Of a stretch of 64,000 bases of DNA, positions 56,522 through 64,000 are shown piece by piece (the first letter of the stretch is position 1; each line of letters begins with the position of its first letter). A model generated the notes under the pieces. The model ran no database searches, was not told the DNA's origin, and was given only the letters and a program-made list of their open reading frames with translations. Source of the DNA: an uncultured Sulfitobacter sp. (GTDB taxonomy: Bacteria > Pseudomonadota > Alphaproteobacteria > Rhodobacterales > Rhodobacteraceae); the NCBI GenBank assembly GCA_905182645.1, contig CAJJCJ010000003.1:64501-128500 (forward strand), in the 5' to 3' direction. The translations under genes and the position numbers were made by a program.

Positions 56522-57429
56522 ATGGATCGCCTCACCGAAATGGAAGCCTTTGCCACGGTTGTGGACCAAGGTGGATTTACCGATGCGGCCAAGAAAATTG
56601 GGATTTCAAAATCTGCGGTTTCAAAGCACGTATCGTCCCTAGAAGCCCGCCTTGGTGCGCGGCTTTTGAACCGCACGACACGCCGTGTTAGCCCGACCGA
56701 GATTGGTTTGGCCTATTACGACCGTGCACGGCGTGTTCTAAATGATGCAGAAGAGGCCGACGCGTTGGTCACATCCATGCAATCCGCCCCATCTGGATTA
56801 CTACGCATATCGGTGGCGACAGATTTTGGGGTAAACTACTTGTCCCCCGTCTTGGGTGATTTTCTAACGGAATTTCCAGACATCACGGTCAATATGGTTC
56901 TGAACAACCGTTATGTTGAGCTGATTTCTGAAGGGTTCGATATGGCCGTGCGGATTGGTGAGCTGGAAGACAGCACCCTAAAAGCCCGCAAACTGACCGA
57001 AACGACCAAGCGGATGATCGCAAGCCCTGCTTATTTCGAACAATATGGTCGCCCAGAAAAGATCGACGATCTGAACGATCATTAGCGCTGCATTATTCCA
57101 ACAATTCCAATTTGGCTGTTTGGAAGCTGACCGCGCCTTCGGGTGAAAAGCGGCAAGTTTGCACGGCTGGCTGGCTAATGGTTAACGATGGTCAATCACT
57201 GCTGAACGCCTGTGTTGGCGGCCTCGGGATCGCATATTTGCCAAGCTTCCTTTATGCGGATGCAATGGCCCAAGGGCTGGTTGAAGTGGCGATCCCTGAT
57301 CTGCCCATCGAGACCCAAGGCATCTATGCAGTGTACCCACCGGGCCGGTTTACGCAGCCCAAGGTGCGCGCCTTTATTGACTATCTCGTGCATACGCTGG
57401 CTGACAAAGGCCCCGACGTATGGACCTGA
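56522..57429 (+). pseudogene. LysR-family transcriptional regulator, frameshifted
   Basis: The frame from ATG 56522 encodes the LysR helix-turn-helix (MDRLTEMEAFATVVDQGGFTDAAKKIG, KSAVSKHVSSLEARLG) and part of the effector domain. It ends in DLNDH followed by TAG at 57083-57085. Another frame resumes at once with LALHYSNNSNLAVWKLTAPSGE and runs to 57429, giving the missing effector subdomain. One missing base at about 57083 explains it. The shortened frame keeps the DNA-binding domain and might bind without sensing. Confidence 0.85.
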
Positions 57430-57462
57430 ACGAATTCCCAACGGTGTTATACACCTGATTTG

Positions 57463-57496
57463 CGCGGCCCCAATAAATTGGTGGCCGCGTTTTTTT
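57463..57496 (+). terminator. Intrinsic terminator after the LysR gene
   Basis: CGCGGCC and GGCCGCG form a perfect stem extended by an AAT/ATT pairing in the loop (CCAATAAATTGG), followed by seven T. It lies about 33 bases beyond the LysR stop. Confidence 0.9.
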
Positions 57497-57559
57497 ATTT
57501 CGCTGCATTAAAGTGTTTTCAACACCTCGTTTCTAAAGTGAACAGACGAGGTACTGCAA

Positions 57560-58305
57560 TTGAACAAAATTTTTAAACTTCTTGCTCCACAAAGTCTGGT
57601 CGGCGTTGCTGTTGTATGCGCTGTCATGCTGTGTTTTGTCACGGCAATGAACCTTGGGTTCATACTCGTTGCCGACGGCATGTTTGTGCGCCCCGTCTCA
57701 TTTTACGCCGTGCAAGCGATCGTCGTTGGCGCGCCGTTTGTTGCTGCTTTTACTACTATTACAACATATCAGCTGCGCCTTCAGCGCCATTTATCCTTGC
57801 TTTCGCGCAAAGACGGCCTGACGGGCCTGAATAACCGGCACACATTTTTGCAGCTTGCGCAAAAGCGGCTTGATGGCGGAAGCGTGGGCGTTCTTATTTT
57901 GCTTGATGCGGATCACGTTAAGCGCATCAACGATAAATGGGGGCACGCGTTGGCGATCGCTGTTTGCTTGAGATTTCCCACCGGCTTAAGTGGAATTTGC
58001 GCCCATGCGATGTCGCCGGCCGCATCGGTGGAGAGGAATTCGCCGTTCTGTTGTCGAGCGCGACACTGCATGAAGCGCGCGTCATTGGGTGGTGGATCGG
58101 TCAGCCGATCCCATTTCGTGCCGTCGATAATGGCCCGCACCTATCTGTAACGCTGTCGATGGGGGCCGCTGAAATTGCACCTGGTATAGCACTAGATACG
58201 CATTTGATCCGCGCCGATGAGGCGCTTTACCACGCCAAATCAAAGGGTCGCGCACGTATGGTTGTTTGGGAACCCATGGACAAAACTGAGGAAAATGCCG
58301 CCTAG
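57560..58305 (+). pseudogene. Diguanylate cyclase (GGDEF domain), frameshifted mid-domain
   Basis: From 57560 the frame encodes two membrane segments (residues 11-36 and about 47-66) and the start of a GGDEF domain (LSRKDGLTGLNNRHTFLQLA, LLDADHVKRINDKWGHA). At about 57948 one base is missing: the frame then drifts, while the next frame continues VGDRCLLEISHRL, RIGGEEFAVLL (the GGEEF active site) and ADEALYHAKSKGRARMV to 58305. The repaired protein would make c-di-GMP at the inner membrane. As it stands the catalytic loop is lost. Confidence 0.87.
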
Positions 58306-59228
58306 TTTGAAGTGGTTATTATGACCTCGACCCGTCGGTTCGCGGTGCGGCCGTCTTGGGTCAAATTTGATGCGATGGGCGCAAGATATCCCATGCCTTG
58401 TGCGTCTAGTTGCGATCGGTTGACCCCATAGTCGGATGCCAATCGTTCCAAGACGGACCTTGCTCGCCGCTTGGACAACGCGATGTTTCCGTCAAGTGAC
58501 CCAGACGAATCTGTGTGCCCGACAAGCGCAACTTGCAGGTTGGGTTGCGCAGCCAATAAATCGGCGAGCGCGTGCAGGTTGTCGACCGGTCCGGCGCCCA
58601 ATTTTGATGACCCCGTTTCGAATTGAAGGCCATAAAGGACGGCGCGGCCTGTTTGCGTCAGGTCTTCGCCGAAATTGCTGATTTGCAAAATAGCCGTTTC
58701 ACCGTGCAATGGCTCTGCATCGGCAGAGGCGACTGTTTCGGTGGCTGGACCAACGCGGGTGACTTGCACAAATCCTGCCCTTGCTGACCGACTGGCTAGA
58801 ATGCTGATCAACTCGGCGCCATCTGTTTTACGGGCCGCCAAATATCGAAAGTCACCCAGATTAACCTGCATTTCGGGTGGCGGCAGTACGTCAGTTTGAA
58901 ACCTAAAATCAAATCCACCGCAATCTTGATCCCTGCACTCGTAAACAATGTCGAACCCGTCGTTGCGCAGTTGGTCGCGCAGGGGCCGGATCATTTGCAA
59001 TGTCGTCAAACCAGTGGCGGTGATGGTCCACGCCTGTTGGGTGAATTGCCCCTCCGCAGTCTCATTGGGTAAAACCCCGTTGGCCCATGGCCCAATTGGC
59101 ATGGCATAGCTATCGACGGCGCGCGTGATCTCGCGGGTCACTGCCGCGTTGCTGGGAAAGCTTAGGTTTTGCCCAAGCGCAGAAGTCCCCAATATCGCGC
59201 AGACGATGGCCAGCCCAGCGCGAATCAT
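58302..59228 (-). CDS. OmpA-family outer-membrane/peptidoglycan-binding protein
   Basis: A 308-residue protein with a signal peptide (GLAIVCAILGTSALG) and a C-terminal OmpA domain from about residue 195: VALVGHTDSSGSLDGNIALSKRRARSVLERLASDYGV, then LTQDGRTANRRVEVII, containing the peptidoglycan-contact Asp and Arg. The N-terminal part is not recognised and is not a classical beta barrel. Its start overlaps the end of the next minus-strand gene. Confidence 0.9.
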   Translation of the reverse strand: MIRAGLAIVCAILGTSALGQNLSFPSNAAVTREITRAVDSYAMPIGPWANGVLPNETAEGQFTQQAWTITATGLTTLQMIRPLRDQLRNDGFDIVYECRDQDCGGFDFRFQTDVLPPPEMQVNLGDFRYLAARKTDGAELISILASRSARAGFVQVTRVGPATETVASADAEPLHGETAILQISNFGEDLTQTGRAVLYGLQFETGSSKLGAGPVDNLHALADLLAAQPNLQVALVGHTDSSGSLDGNIALSKRRARSVLERLASDYGVNRSQLDAQGMGYLAPIASNLTQDGRTANRRVEVIITTSN

Positions 59229-59797
59229 CGTGCGAGCGCGTGATATTCATCGTTGGGGCGCATGTCGGTGGCAGATGCCATGCGGTTGGTCATGTTGTAA
59301 AAGCTGGCGGTTGCAGCGATGTCCCAAATGTCGCGGTCGCTAAACCCAACCTGGCGCAATGCATCGCGGTTAGTCTCGGAAATGCTGGCGGAATTTATGG
59401 TCATGAGCTCCGAAAATTGCAGCATAGCGTGTTGGCGTGCGTCCAAATCAGCGACGCGCCAATTCATCACAAGCGCTTCGCCCAACTTTGGATCACCCGA
59501 CAGTTGCCGCACAGTGGCCCCATGCGCCGTCAGGCAATAAAAGCATTTGTTGATCGACGACACCGTCACGGCGATCATTTCGCGTTCCAGTTTTGACAGC
59601 CCTGATTCCGCAAACATCACATCGTTATAAAGCCCTGTGAACGCGTTTAATTTTTCGATATCAAACGCATAGGCCTGCAATACGTTGGGGATCATACCTA
59701 GCTTGTCGGTACAAATGTCAAAGTACTTTTGCGTGGCGTCAGGAAGCGGGTTGACCATTGGCAGGTCAAGGGCGGTTGGTGTTTTGGTCACGGGCAC
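59225..59797 (-). CDS. AhpD-like peroxidase-related protein
   Basis: A 190-residue protein of the carboxymuconolactone-decarboxylase superfamily with the AhpD-type thiol site C85-FY-C88 and H92 (KCFYCLTAHG). The general pattern is that of the uncharacterised peroxidase-related enzymes, which are small helical thiol proteins possibly dealing with hydroperoxides. It is coupled to the OmpA-family and GNAT genes by short overlaps. Confidence 0.87.
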   Translation of the reverse strand: MPVTKTPTALDLPMVNPLPDATQKYFDICTDKLGMIPNVLQAYAFDIEKLNAFTGLYNDVMFAESGLSKLEREMIAVTVSSINKCFYCLTAHGATVRQLSGDPKLGEALVMNWRVADLDARQHAMLQFSELMTINSASISETNRDALRQVGFSDRDIWDIAATASFYNMTNRMASATDMRPNDEYHALAR

Positions 59798-60525
59798 TAC
59801 TCACTGGTTTTGATACGGTAATGATACTGTCCCACAACCGACATCCCGAGGGAAGCATAGAGCGCATTTGCGCCGGTATTTGCTTTTGTGGTCAGTAGCG
59901 ACAGGTGGCTGGCGCCTTGGCTTTGCGCCCAGATGGCGACTGCGCGGGTCAGGTGGCGTCCCAGACCTTGTCGCTGAAATGCAGGGTCGATTTCCAGCGC
60001 GTGCAACATCGCAATGCGCGCGTGGATCGCGGCATAGACGGTCCCTACGGGCCGGTCGTTCGCTCGCCCCAAAAAGGTACTTTTTGGCCCGAGCGTGCGG
60101 TCCATGATCGCGATCCGCTCTGGTCCAATGCCACCCTTGGCCCAAACCTCAGTTTGTGCCGCGAGAGGTGGCCATGCTGCAAAACAGGTTTTATGCGGCG
60201 GGCGGTCTAGGGTCAGGGTCGCGATTGGCGCAATGTATAGGCTGACAGGGTCCTTGATGATGTAGCCCGCGCCGTCCAGTTGTGCGTCGAAATCGTCTTG
60301 CCCGCCTTTGAGCATAAATAGGGCGGGTTGGCCCATATCTTGCATGGCCTGTTCGGCCCGCGCGATGCCCTGATCAGTGGTAACCCCATCCAGTGTTGCC
60401 GCACTAACCCGACTGCCGCCGCCATCCCCACGTCGCAGGGTGAACGGGCCGTCAGCCCATTTCTTGGCGGCAGGCCAGGTCTGATCGATCACATCGTAAA
60501 GCGTGTGAATAGCTGGCTGTGTCAT
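59797..60525 (-). CDS. GNAT-family N-acetyltransferase
   Basis: A 242-residue protein whose C-terminal 100 residues hold the GNAT core: MLHALEIDPAFQRQGLGRHLTRAVAIWA (acetyl-CoA loop QRQGLGRHL) and ANTGANALYASLGMSVVGQYHYRI. The N-terminal half is unassigned, perhaps a second degenerate GNAT fold. The target is unknown. Its start lies in a four-base overlap with the previous gene and its end touches the AhpD-like gene. Confidence 0.88.
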   Translation of the reverse strand: MTQPAIHTLYDVIDQTWPAAKKWADGPFTLRRGDGGGSRVSAATLDGVTTDQGIARAEQAMQDMGQPALFMLKGGQDDFDAQLDGAGYIIKDPVSLYIAPIATLTLDRPPHKTCFAAWPPLAAQTEVWAKGGIGPERIAIMDRTLGPKSTFLGRANDRPVGTVYAAIHARIAMLHALEIDPAFQRQGLGRHLTRAVAIWAQSQGASHLSLLTTKANTGANALYASLGMSVVGQYHYRIKTSE

Positions 60526-61243
60526 GTAAAAACCTGAGCAAGCTCTGCCATGGCTGTGTCCAATGCGCTTGCGTCTTTGCCGCGCACGACAAGGTTTGCG
60601 CCGTAAACGCCGTCTTCCTGAAACGGGTAGGACCCAACGGAAAGATCAGGGTGACGGCTCGCGAATTCACCAAGCGGGCCTGCGATATCACCTTCACCGC
60701 GCACAACGCGCAGTGTTTGTGATAGCAAAGGTTTTCCGCCTGTTAGCGTCGGCAGAGATTGACGCCATCATGGCTTGGAAACACCGAGGGCACCCCTGCC
60801 ATAACGTGAACGTTTTGCAGGCTGAATCCGGGTGCGATGCTGACCGGATTGTCGATCAGGGTCGCCCCGTCAGGGATGCGCGCCATGCGCAGGCGCGCCG
60901 AATTTAGCACTTTTCCGCTTTTGTCGTAATGCGCTTGCAACAGTGCGCGCGCGTCGTCGCGCACGTCGATCTGCGCGCCAAATGCGGCGGCGATGCAATC
61001 GGCGGTGATGTCATCATGGGTTGGCCCGATCCCGCCGGATGTGAAAACATGGGTATAGCTGCCAGACAACGCCTTAACTGCGGCCACGATCGCGGGCGCG
61101 TCATCGGACACGATCCGTACTTCGGTCAGGTCGATCCCTGCTTGGGTCAATTGCCCTGCAAGGTGATACATGTTCGCATCCCGCGTCCGCCCTGACAGGA
61201 TTTCATCGCCGATCACAAGCATTGCCGCGGTGGGGTTCGTCAT
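60522..61243 (-). pseudogene. CinA/MoaB-like molybdopterin-binding domain protein, two frameshifts
   Basis: The frame from ATG 61243 carries the domain signature: MLVIGDEILSGRTRDANMYHLAGQL, TSGGIGPTHDDIT and the HVMAGVPSVF block. It then passes through a short segment in a second frame (QAMMAS) and a third (LPTLTGGKPLLSQTLRVVRGEGDI), which runs to 60522. Two extra bases, near 60778 and 60755, explain this. The domain is the N-terminal part of CinA-type proteins; no nicotinamide deamidase domain is present. The frame after the first shift is lost, so the product would be about 166 residues. Confidence 0.84.
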
Positions 61244-61285
61244 TGGTGTTTCTCCTGCTCAGTTGAAACGGTTATAGGTGGCTGT

Positions 61286-61999
61286 ATGGAATTTACCACG
61301 CCCCTTATCGCCGCCCGCCTGATCCGCCGCTACAAACGGTTCCTTGCGGATGTCTGTTTGCCTGACGGTACGGAAGCTGTGGCCCATTGCCCCAATCCTG
61401 GCTCGATGATGGACATGGCGGATGAGGGTATCAAAATTTGGCTAGAGCCAAACGACGACCCACGTAAAAAGCTGAAATACGGCTGGCGTTTGATTGAACA
61501 AGATGACGGGCATTTTGTTGGTGTGGACACAGGCGTGCCAAACCGCGTGGTTGGTCCGGCGTTGTTGGCGCATCAGATTGCAGGCTTGCCGCCCTATGAT
61601 GCGGTGCGCGCTGAGGTGAAATATGCCGACAAAAGCCGGATTGATTTTCTGCTGAGCGATGCGGTCGATACCTATGTTGAGGTGAAAAGCGTCACGCTGT
61701 CACGTACGGCTGGGCTGGCCGAATTTCCTGATAGTGTGACCGCGCGGGGCGCCAAACACCTTGAGGCCTTGACCCAGATGGTAGCGCAAGGGCACCGCGC
61801 TGTGATGTTTTACATGGTGCAACGTACCGATTGCGCGGCACTCTCGCTGGCCGCGGACATCGACCCCGCATATGCTGCGGCTTTTGCGCGTGCCACAAAG
61901 GCCGGTGTGCAGGTGCTCGCGTATGACTGCGAGATTGATCCCAAAGGCGTCACATTACGCCGCCCAATGCCGTTTGTTTGGGATTGCGCGGAAATTTGA
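61286..61999 (+). CDS. sfsA: SfsA-family DNA-binding protein
   Basis: A 237-residue protein with the SfsA blocks RRYKRFLADV, VAHCPNPGSMMDMADEG, VGVDTGVPNRVV, KSRIDFLLSD, YVEVKSVTLSRTAGLAEFPDSVTARGAKHLEAL and AVMFYMVQRTDCAALS. It resembles proteins that stimulate sugar fermentation genes in E. coli and have nuclease-like folds. It is divergent from the preceding minus-strand pseudogene and precedes map. Confidence 0.94.
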   Translation: MEFTTPLIAARLIRRYKRFLADVCLPDGTEAVAHCPNPGSMMDMADEGIKIWLEPNDDPRKKLKYGWRLIEQDDGHFVGVDTGVPNRVVGPALLAHQIAGLPPYDAVRAEVKYADKSRIDFLLSDAVDTYVEVKSVTLSRTAGLAEFPDSVTARGAKHLEALTQMVAQGHRAVMFYMVQRTDCAALSLAADIDPAYAAAFARATKAGVQVLAYDCEIDPKGVTLRRPMPFVWDCAEI

Positions 62000-62024
62000 A
62001 AACCAAAGTGCAGAGACTGGTTTT
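61998..62024 (+). terminator. Weak AT-rich hairpin after sfsA
   Basis: AAAACCA and TGGTTTT form a seven-base stem with a twelve-base loop ending in a T-run just after the sfsA stop. The low GC content makes it a weak terminator candidate. Confidence 0.35.
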
Positions 62025-62075
62025 TTGCCTGAGATTGTCCTATGTGCTGGCCCAAGTGGATAAAGGAATGTTGCT

Positions 62076-62888
62076 GTGCAGACGAACAAAGGCCGTGTCA
62101 CCAAAGATGGTATTCGCATTTATGAGGCGGATGATTTTGCTGGCATGAATGTTGCAGGTCGTTTGGCCGCGCAGATTCTGGACGATATTGCCGCCCATGT
62201 TTTCGTCGGGCAGACCACTGCCGAGGTTGACCGCTTGATCACGCAGATGGTTGTTGATGCAGGCGCGACGTCCGCCACGATTGGCTATAAGGGCTACCAG
62301 CACGCAAGCTGCATCTCGATTAACCATGTCGTATGTCACGGTATCCCGGGTGAAAAGCAGTTGAAAGACGGTGATATCGTCAATATCGACGTCACGGTTA
62401 TCGTTGACGGCTGGTTCGGTGACACGTCGCGGATGTATGTTGCGGGCAAGCTGTCACGTAAGGCAGAGCGTCTGATCCAAGTGACCCATGATGCCTTGAT
62501 GATGGGGATCGAGGCCGCAAAGCCGGGCAATACGTTTGGCGATATTGGTCACGCCATTCAAGTTTACGCCGAAAGCCAGCGCATGTCTGTTGTACGCGAT
62601 TTTTGCGGACACGGCCTTGGCCGCGTGTTCCATTCGCCGCCGAACGTACTGCATTACGGTCGTGCCGGTACTGGGTCCGTGCTGGAAGAGGGCATGTTTT
62701 TCACCATTGAGCCAATGATCAATCTGGGCCGCCCAGAGACCAAAGTTTTGGCAGATGACTGGACAGCAGTGACGCGCGATAAATCGCTGTCTGCACAGTT
62801 CGAGCATTCGATCGGGATTACGGCAAACGGTGCCGAGATTTTCACGCTGTCGCCATCAGGAAAATTCCACCCGACCTATACTGTTTAA
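62076..62888 (+). CDS. map: Type I methionine aminopeptidase
   Basis: A 270-residue metallopeptidase that removes the initiator Met. Ligands are visible as SINHVVCHGIP, GDIVNIDVTVIVDGWFGDTSRMY (two Asp), FCGHGLGRVFHSPPNV (His) and EEGMFFTIEPM (Glu), with the last Glu in SAQFEHSI. The start is GTG 62076. It is convergent with rsmD (four-base overlap). Confidence 0.95.
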   Translation: MQTNKGRVTKDGIRIYEADDFAGMNVAGRLAAQILDDIAAHVFVGQTTAEVDRLITQMVVDAGATSATIGYKGYQHASCISINHVVCHGIPGEKQLKDGDIVNIDVTVIVDGWFGDTSRMYVAGKLSRKAERLIQVTHDALMMGIEAAKPGNTFGDIGHAIQVYAESQRMSVVRDFCGHGLGRVFHSPPNVLHYGRAGTGSVLEEGMFFTIEPMINLGRPETKVLADDWTAVTRDKSLSAQFEHSIGITANGAEIFTLSPSGKFHPTYTV

Positions 62889-63442
62889 GCGGCAGTTGTC
62901 AGGAACGTCACCCATGTGTCGCCGTATTTCCGACTGTCGAGGGTCTGGAAACCGATGGGTGCGGGTTGCGCGCTGCTTTCTTCCCAGACGATCAGGGCAC
63001 CGTCCGCGACCCAACCTTGCGACAGTGCCGATTTCAGGGCGCTGATCCCCAATCCTTGGCCGTAAGGTGGGTCGAGAAAAATCAGATCGCAGGTTTTGCC
63101 CGTGGGCAGCCGCGTGGCGTTTGTGCTGATCAGCGTGCAATCGCTGCCGCGCCGCAGCTTGGCGATGTTGTTACGGATCAGTTTGCCCGCGACCTTACCA
63201 TCGTCAACAAAGGTGACGTGCGCCGCCCCGCGTGACAGAGATTCTAGCCCAAGCGCGCCTGTGCCCGCGAACAAATCCAAGACCTGCGCGCCTGCAATCG
63301 GGTTTCCGAACCGTCCGCCTTGCAACACGTTAAACAGGCTTTCGCGCACGCGGTCAGATGTTGGTCGCAGGTGCGCCTTTGCGTCGCCCGCGCCGACCTC
63401 GGTTAAATGTGTGCCGCGATGTGTGCCGCCGATGATCCTCAC
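62885..63442 (-). CDS. rsmD: 16S rRNA (guanine966-N2)-methyltransferase
   Basis: A 185-residue methyltransferase with the N-terminal RIIGGTHRGTHL, SAM motif VLDLFAGTGALGLESLSRGA and the catalytic DPPY in LIFLDPPYGQGLG. It modifies G966 of 16S rRNA in the small subunit. Its start overlaps the end of the next gene (ATGA). Confidence 0.94.
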   Translation of the reverse strand: MRIIGGTHRGTHLTEVGAGDAKAHLRPTSDRVRESLFNVLQGGRFGNPIAGAQVLDLFAGTGALGLESLSRGAAHVTFVDDGKVAGKLIRNNIAKLRRGSDCTLISTNATRLPTGKTCDLIFLDPPYGQGLGISALKSALSQGWVADGALIVWEESSAQPAPIGFQTLDSRKYGDTWVTFLTTAA

Positions 63443-64000
63443 GGTTTTAACAGCCCCTTCATGTCAGTTTCAGGGTCGGTGATTTGCGCGGGCGTCGGGC
63501 TGCGCCCTGCTTCGATCAACCGCTTGCCAACCATATAGTTGCGCGGGTCGTTCATCGCGTCGACTGCCAGCAGCGTGTCGCCGCGATAATACCAGTGCGA
63601 TTGCCCCTTATCGCCCATACGCACATGCACCGCGTCATAGCCGATGTTCAGCCCTGCGATTTGCAGTTTACAGTCGTATTGATCAGACCAGAACCACGGC
63701 TTTGGCGTATAAGTCACATCGCCGCCGCCGATGTTTTGGGCCGCCACTTCGGCCTGATCAATCGCGTTTCCAACGCTTTCAAGCCGGATGGTTTGGCCTT
63801 TGAATGTCAGCGTCGCACAGTCGCCCGCCGCATAGATATCAGGGTCGGATGTTTGCGCATGATCGTTGGTGACGATGCCGTTATCGACACTCACACCCGC
63901 GCTTTGCGCCAGTGCAGTCGCGGGCATAATCCCGACGCCGACCACAGCAAAGTCGATGTCAATCTCGGTGCCATCAGTCAGCCGCGCGCCAGACACTTGA
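63439..64000 (-). CDS. Ferredoxin/rubredoxin reductase-type FAD oxidoreductase, C-terminal part (partial)
   Basis: At least 185 C-terminal residues of a pyridine-nucleotide-disulfide oxidoreductase-fold protein entering from the right edge. The block DFAVVGVGIMPATALAQSAGV and IYAAGDCATL (FAD binding) plus the C-terminal SVGNAIDQAEVAAQNI and PWFWSDQYDCKLQIAG are typical of NAD-dependent reductases for ferredoxin or rubredoxin in oxygenase systems. The open frame runs to the window edge, so the apparent ATG at 63996 is internal. The N-terminal FAD and NAD motifs lie outside. Confidence 0.88.
   Translation of the reverse strand, partial: QVSGARLTDGTEIDIDFAVVGVGIMPATALAQSAGVSVDNGIVTNDHAQTSDPDIYAAGDCATLTFKGQTIRLESVGNAIDQAEVAAQNIGGGDVTYTPKPWFWSDQYDCKLQIAGLNIGYDAVHVRMGDKGQSHWYYRGDTLLAVDAMNDPRNYMVGKRLIEAGRSPTPAQITDPETDMKGLLKP

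Overview
The window reads as the chromosome of an alphaproteobacterium of the Rhodobacteraceae (Roseobacter group). The basis is gene content and gene order rather than a computed match: electron-transfer flavoprotein:ubiquinone oxidoreductase, a phaA-phaB pair, overlapping moaD-moaE, the uvrC-pgsA-moaDE order, ispB beside ispE, accD-folC, and an intergenic motif typical of Rhodobacterales. The abundance of broken genes would fit a genus such as Octadecabacter or a relative, but that is a guess. No rRNA, tRNA, CRISPR array, prophage or intact insertion sequence was recognised.

Layout. 1-2 kb: the start of a glutathionyl-hydroquinone reductase and a double-CDGSH/glutamate-synthase fusion. 2.1-11.8 kb: a copper-response island. 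A minus-strand pair (small membrane protein, ScsB/DsbD-like thiol reductase) stands divergent from a long plus-strand run of L,D-transpeptidase, cytochrome c, His-rich small protein, cytochrome c', diheme cytochrome c, cytochrome c, DsbA-like protein, CopA ATPase and CueR. CueR-type operator/promoters precede both the transpeptidase and copA. Three consecutive members of the operon are disrupted. 11.8-12.6 kb: remnants of urocanase and a permease. 12.7-18.5 kb: a CMD-family protein, GAPDH paralogue, ABC-2 exporter, S49 peptidase, a 55-aa Cys-rich protein, Ca/Na antiporter and SDR. 18.8-25.8 kb: uvrC, pgsA, moaD, moaE, tag, a degenerate EAL protein, phaA and phaB. 25.8-34 kb: small DUF465 protein, TrmN6-like methyltransferase, DUF2007 protein, ispB, ispE, TPR protein, ETF-QO and greA. 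34-42.9 kb: transporters, S-formylglutathione hydrolase, ornithine cyclodeaminase family, phytanoyl-CoA dioxygenase family, a broken alpha/beta hydrolase and ZapE ATPase. 42.9-46.7 kb: two tandem copies of a rhodanese-LysM envelope cassette flanking a broken secreted-protein gene, mostly decayed. 46.8-64 kb: folC, accD, a broken CPBP protease, ilvD, a lipoprotein, a DUF6478-like pseudogene, FadH-like reductase, broken LysR and GGDEF genes, an OmpA-family protein, AhpD-like and GNAT proteins, a broken molybdopterin-binding gene, sfsA, map, rsmD and a partial ferredoxin/rubredoxin reductase.

The most interesting system is the copper island. It joins copper export (CopA/CueR), periplasmic thiol repair (ScsB/DsbA), a peptidoglycan cross-linking enzyme and four c-type cytochrome genes under an apparent CueR regulon. 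The second theme is gene decay. About fifteen loci carry one or a few stops or single-base indels while the remaining reading frame is still well conserved. This is either very recent pseudogenisation or a consequence of sequence quality, and the two cannot be separated from the sequence alone.
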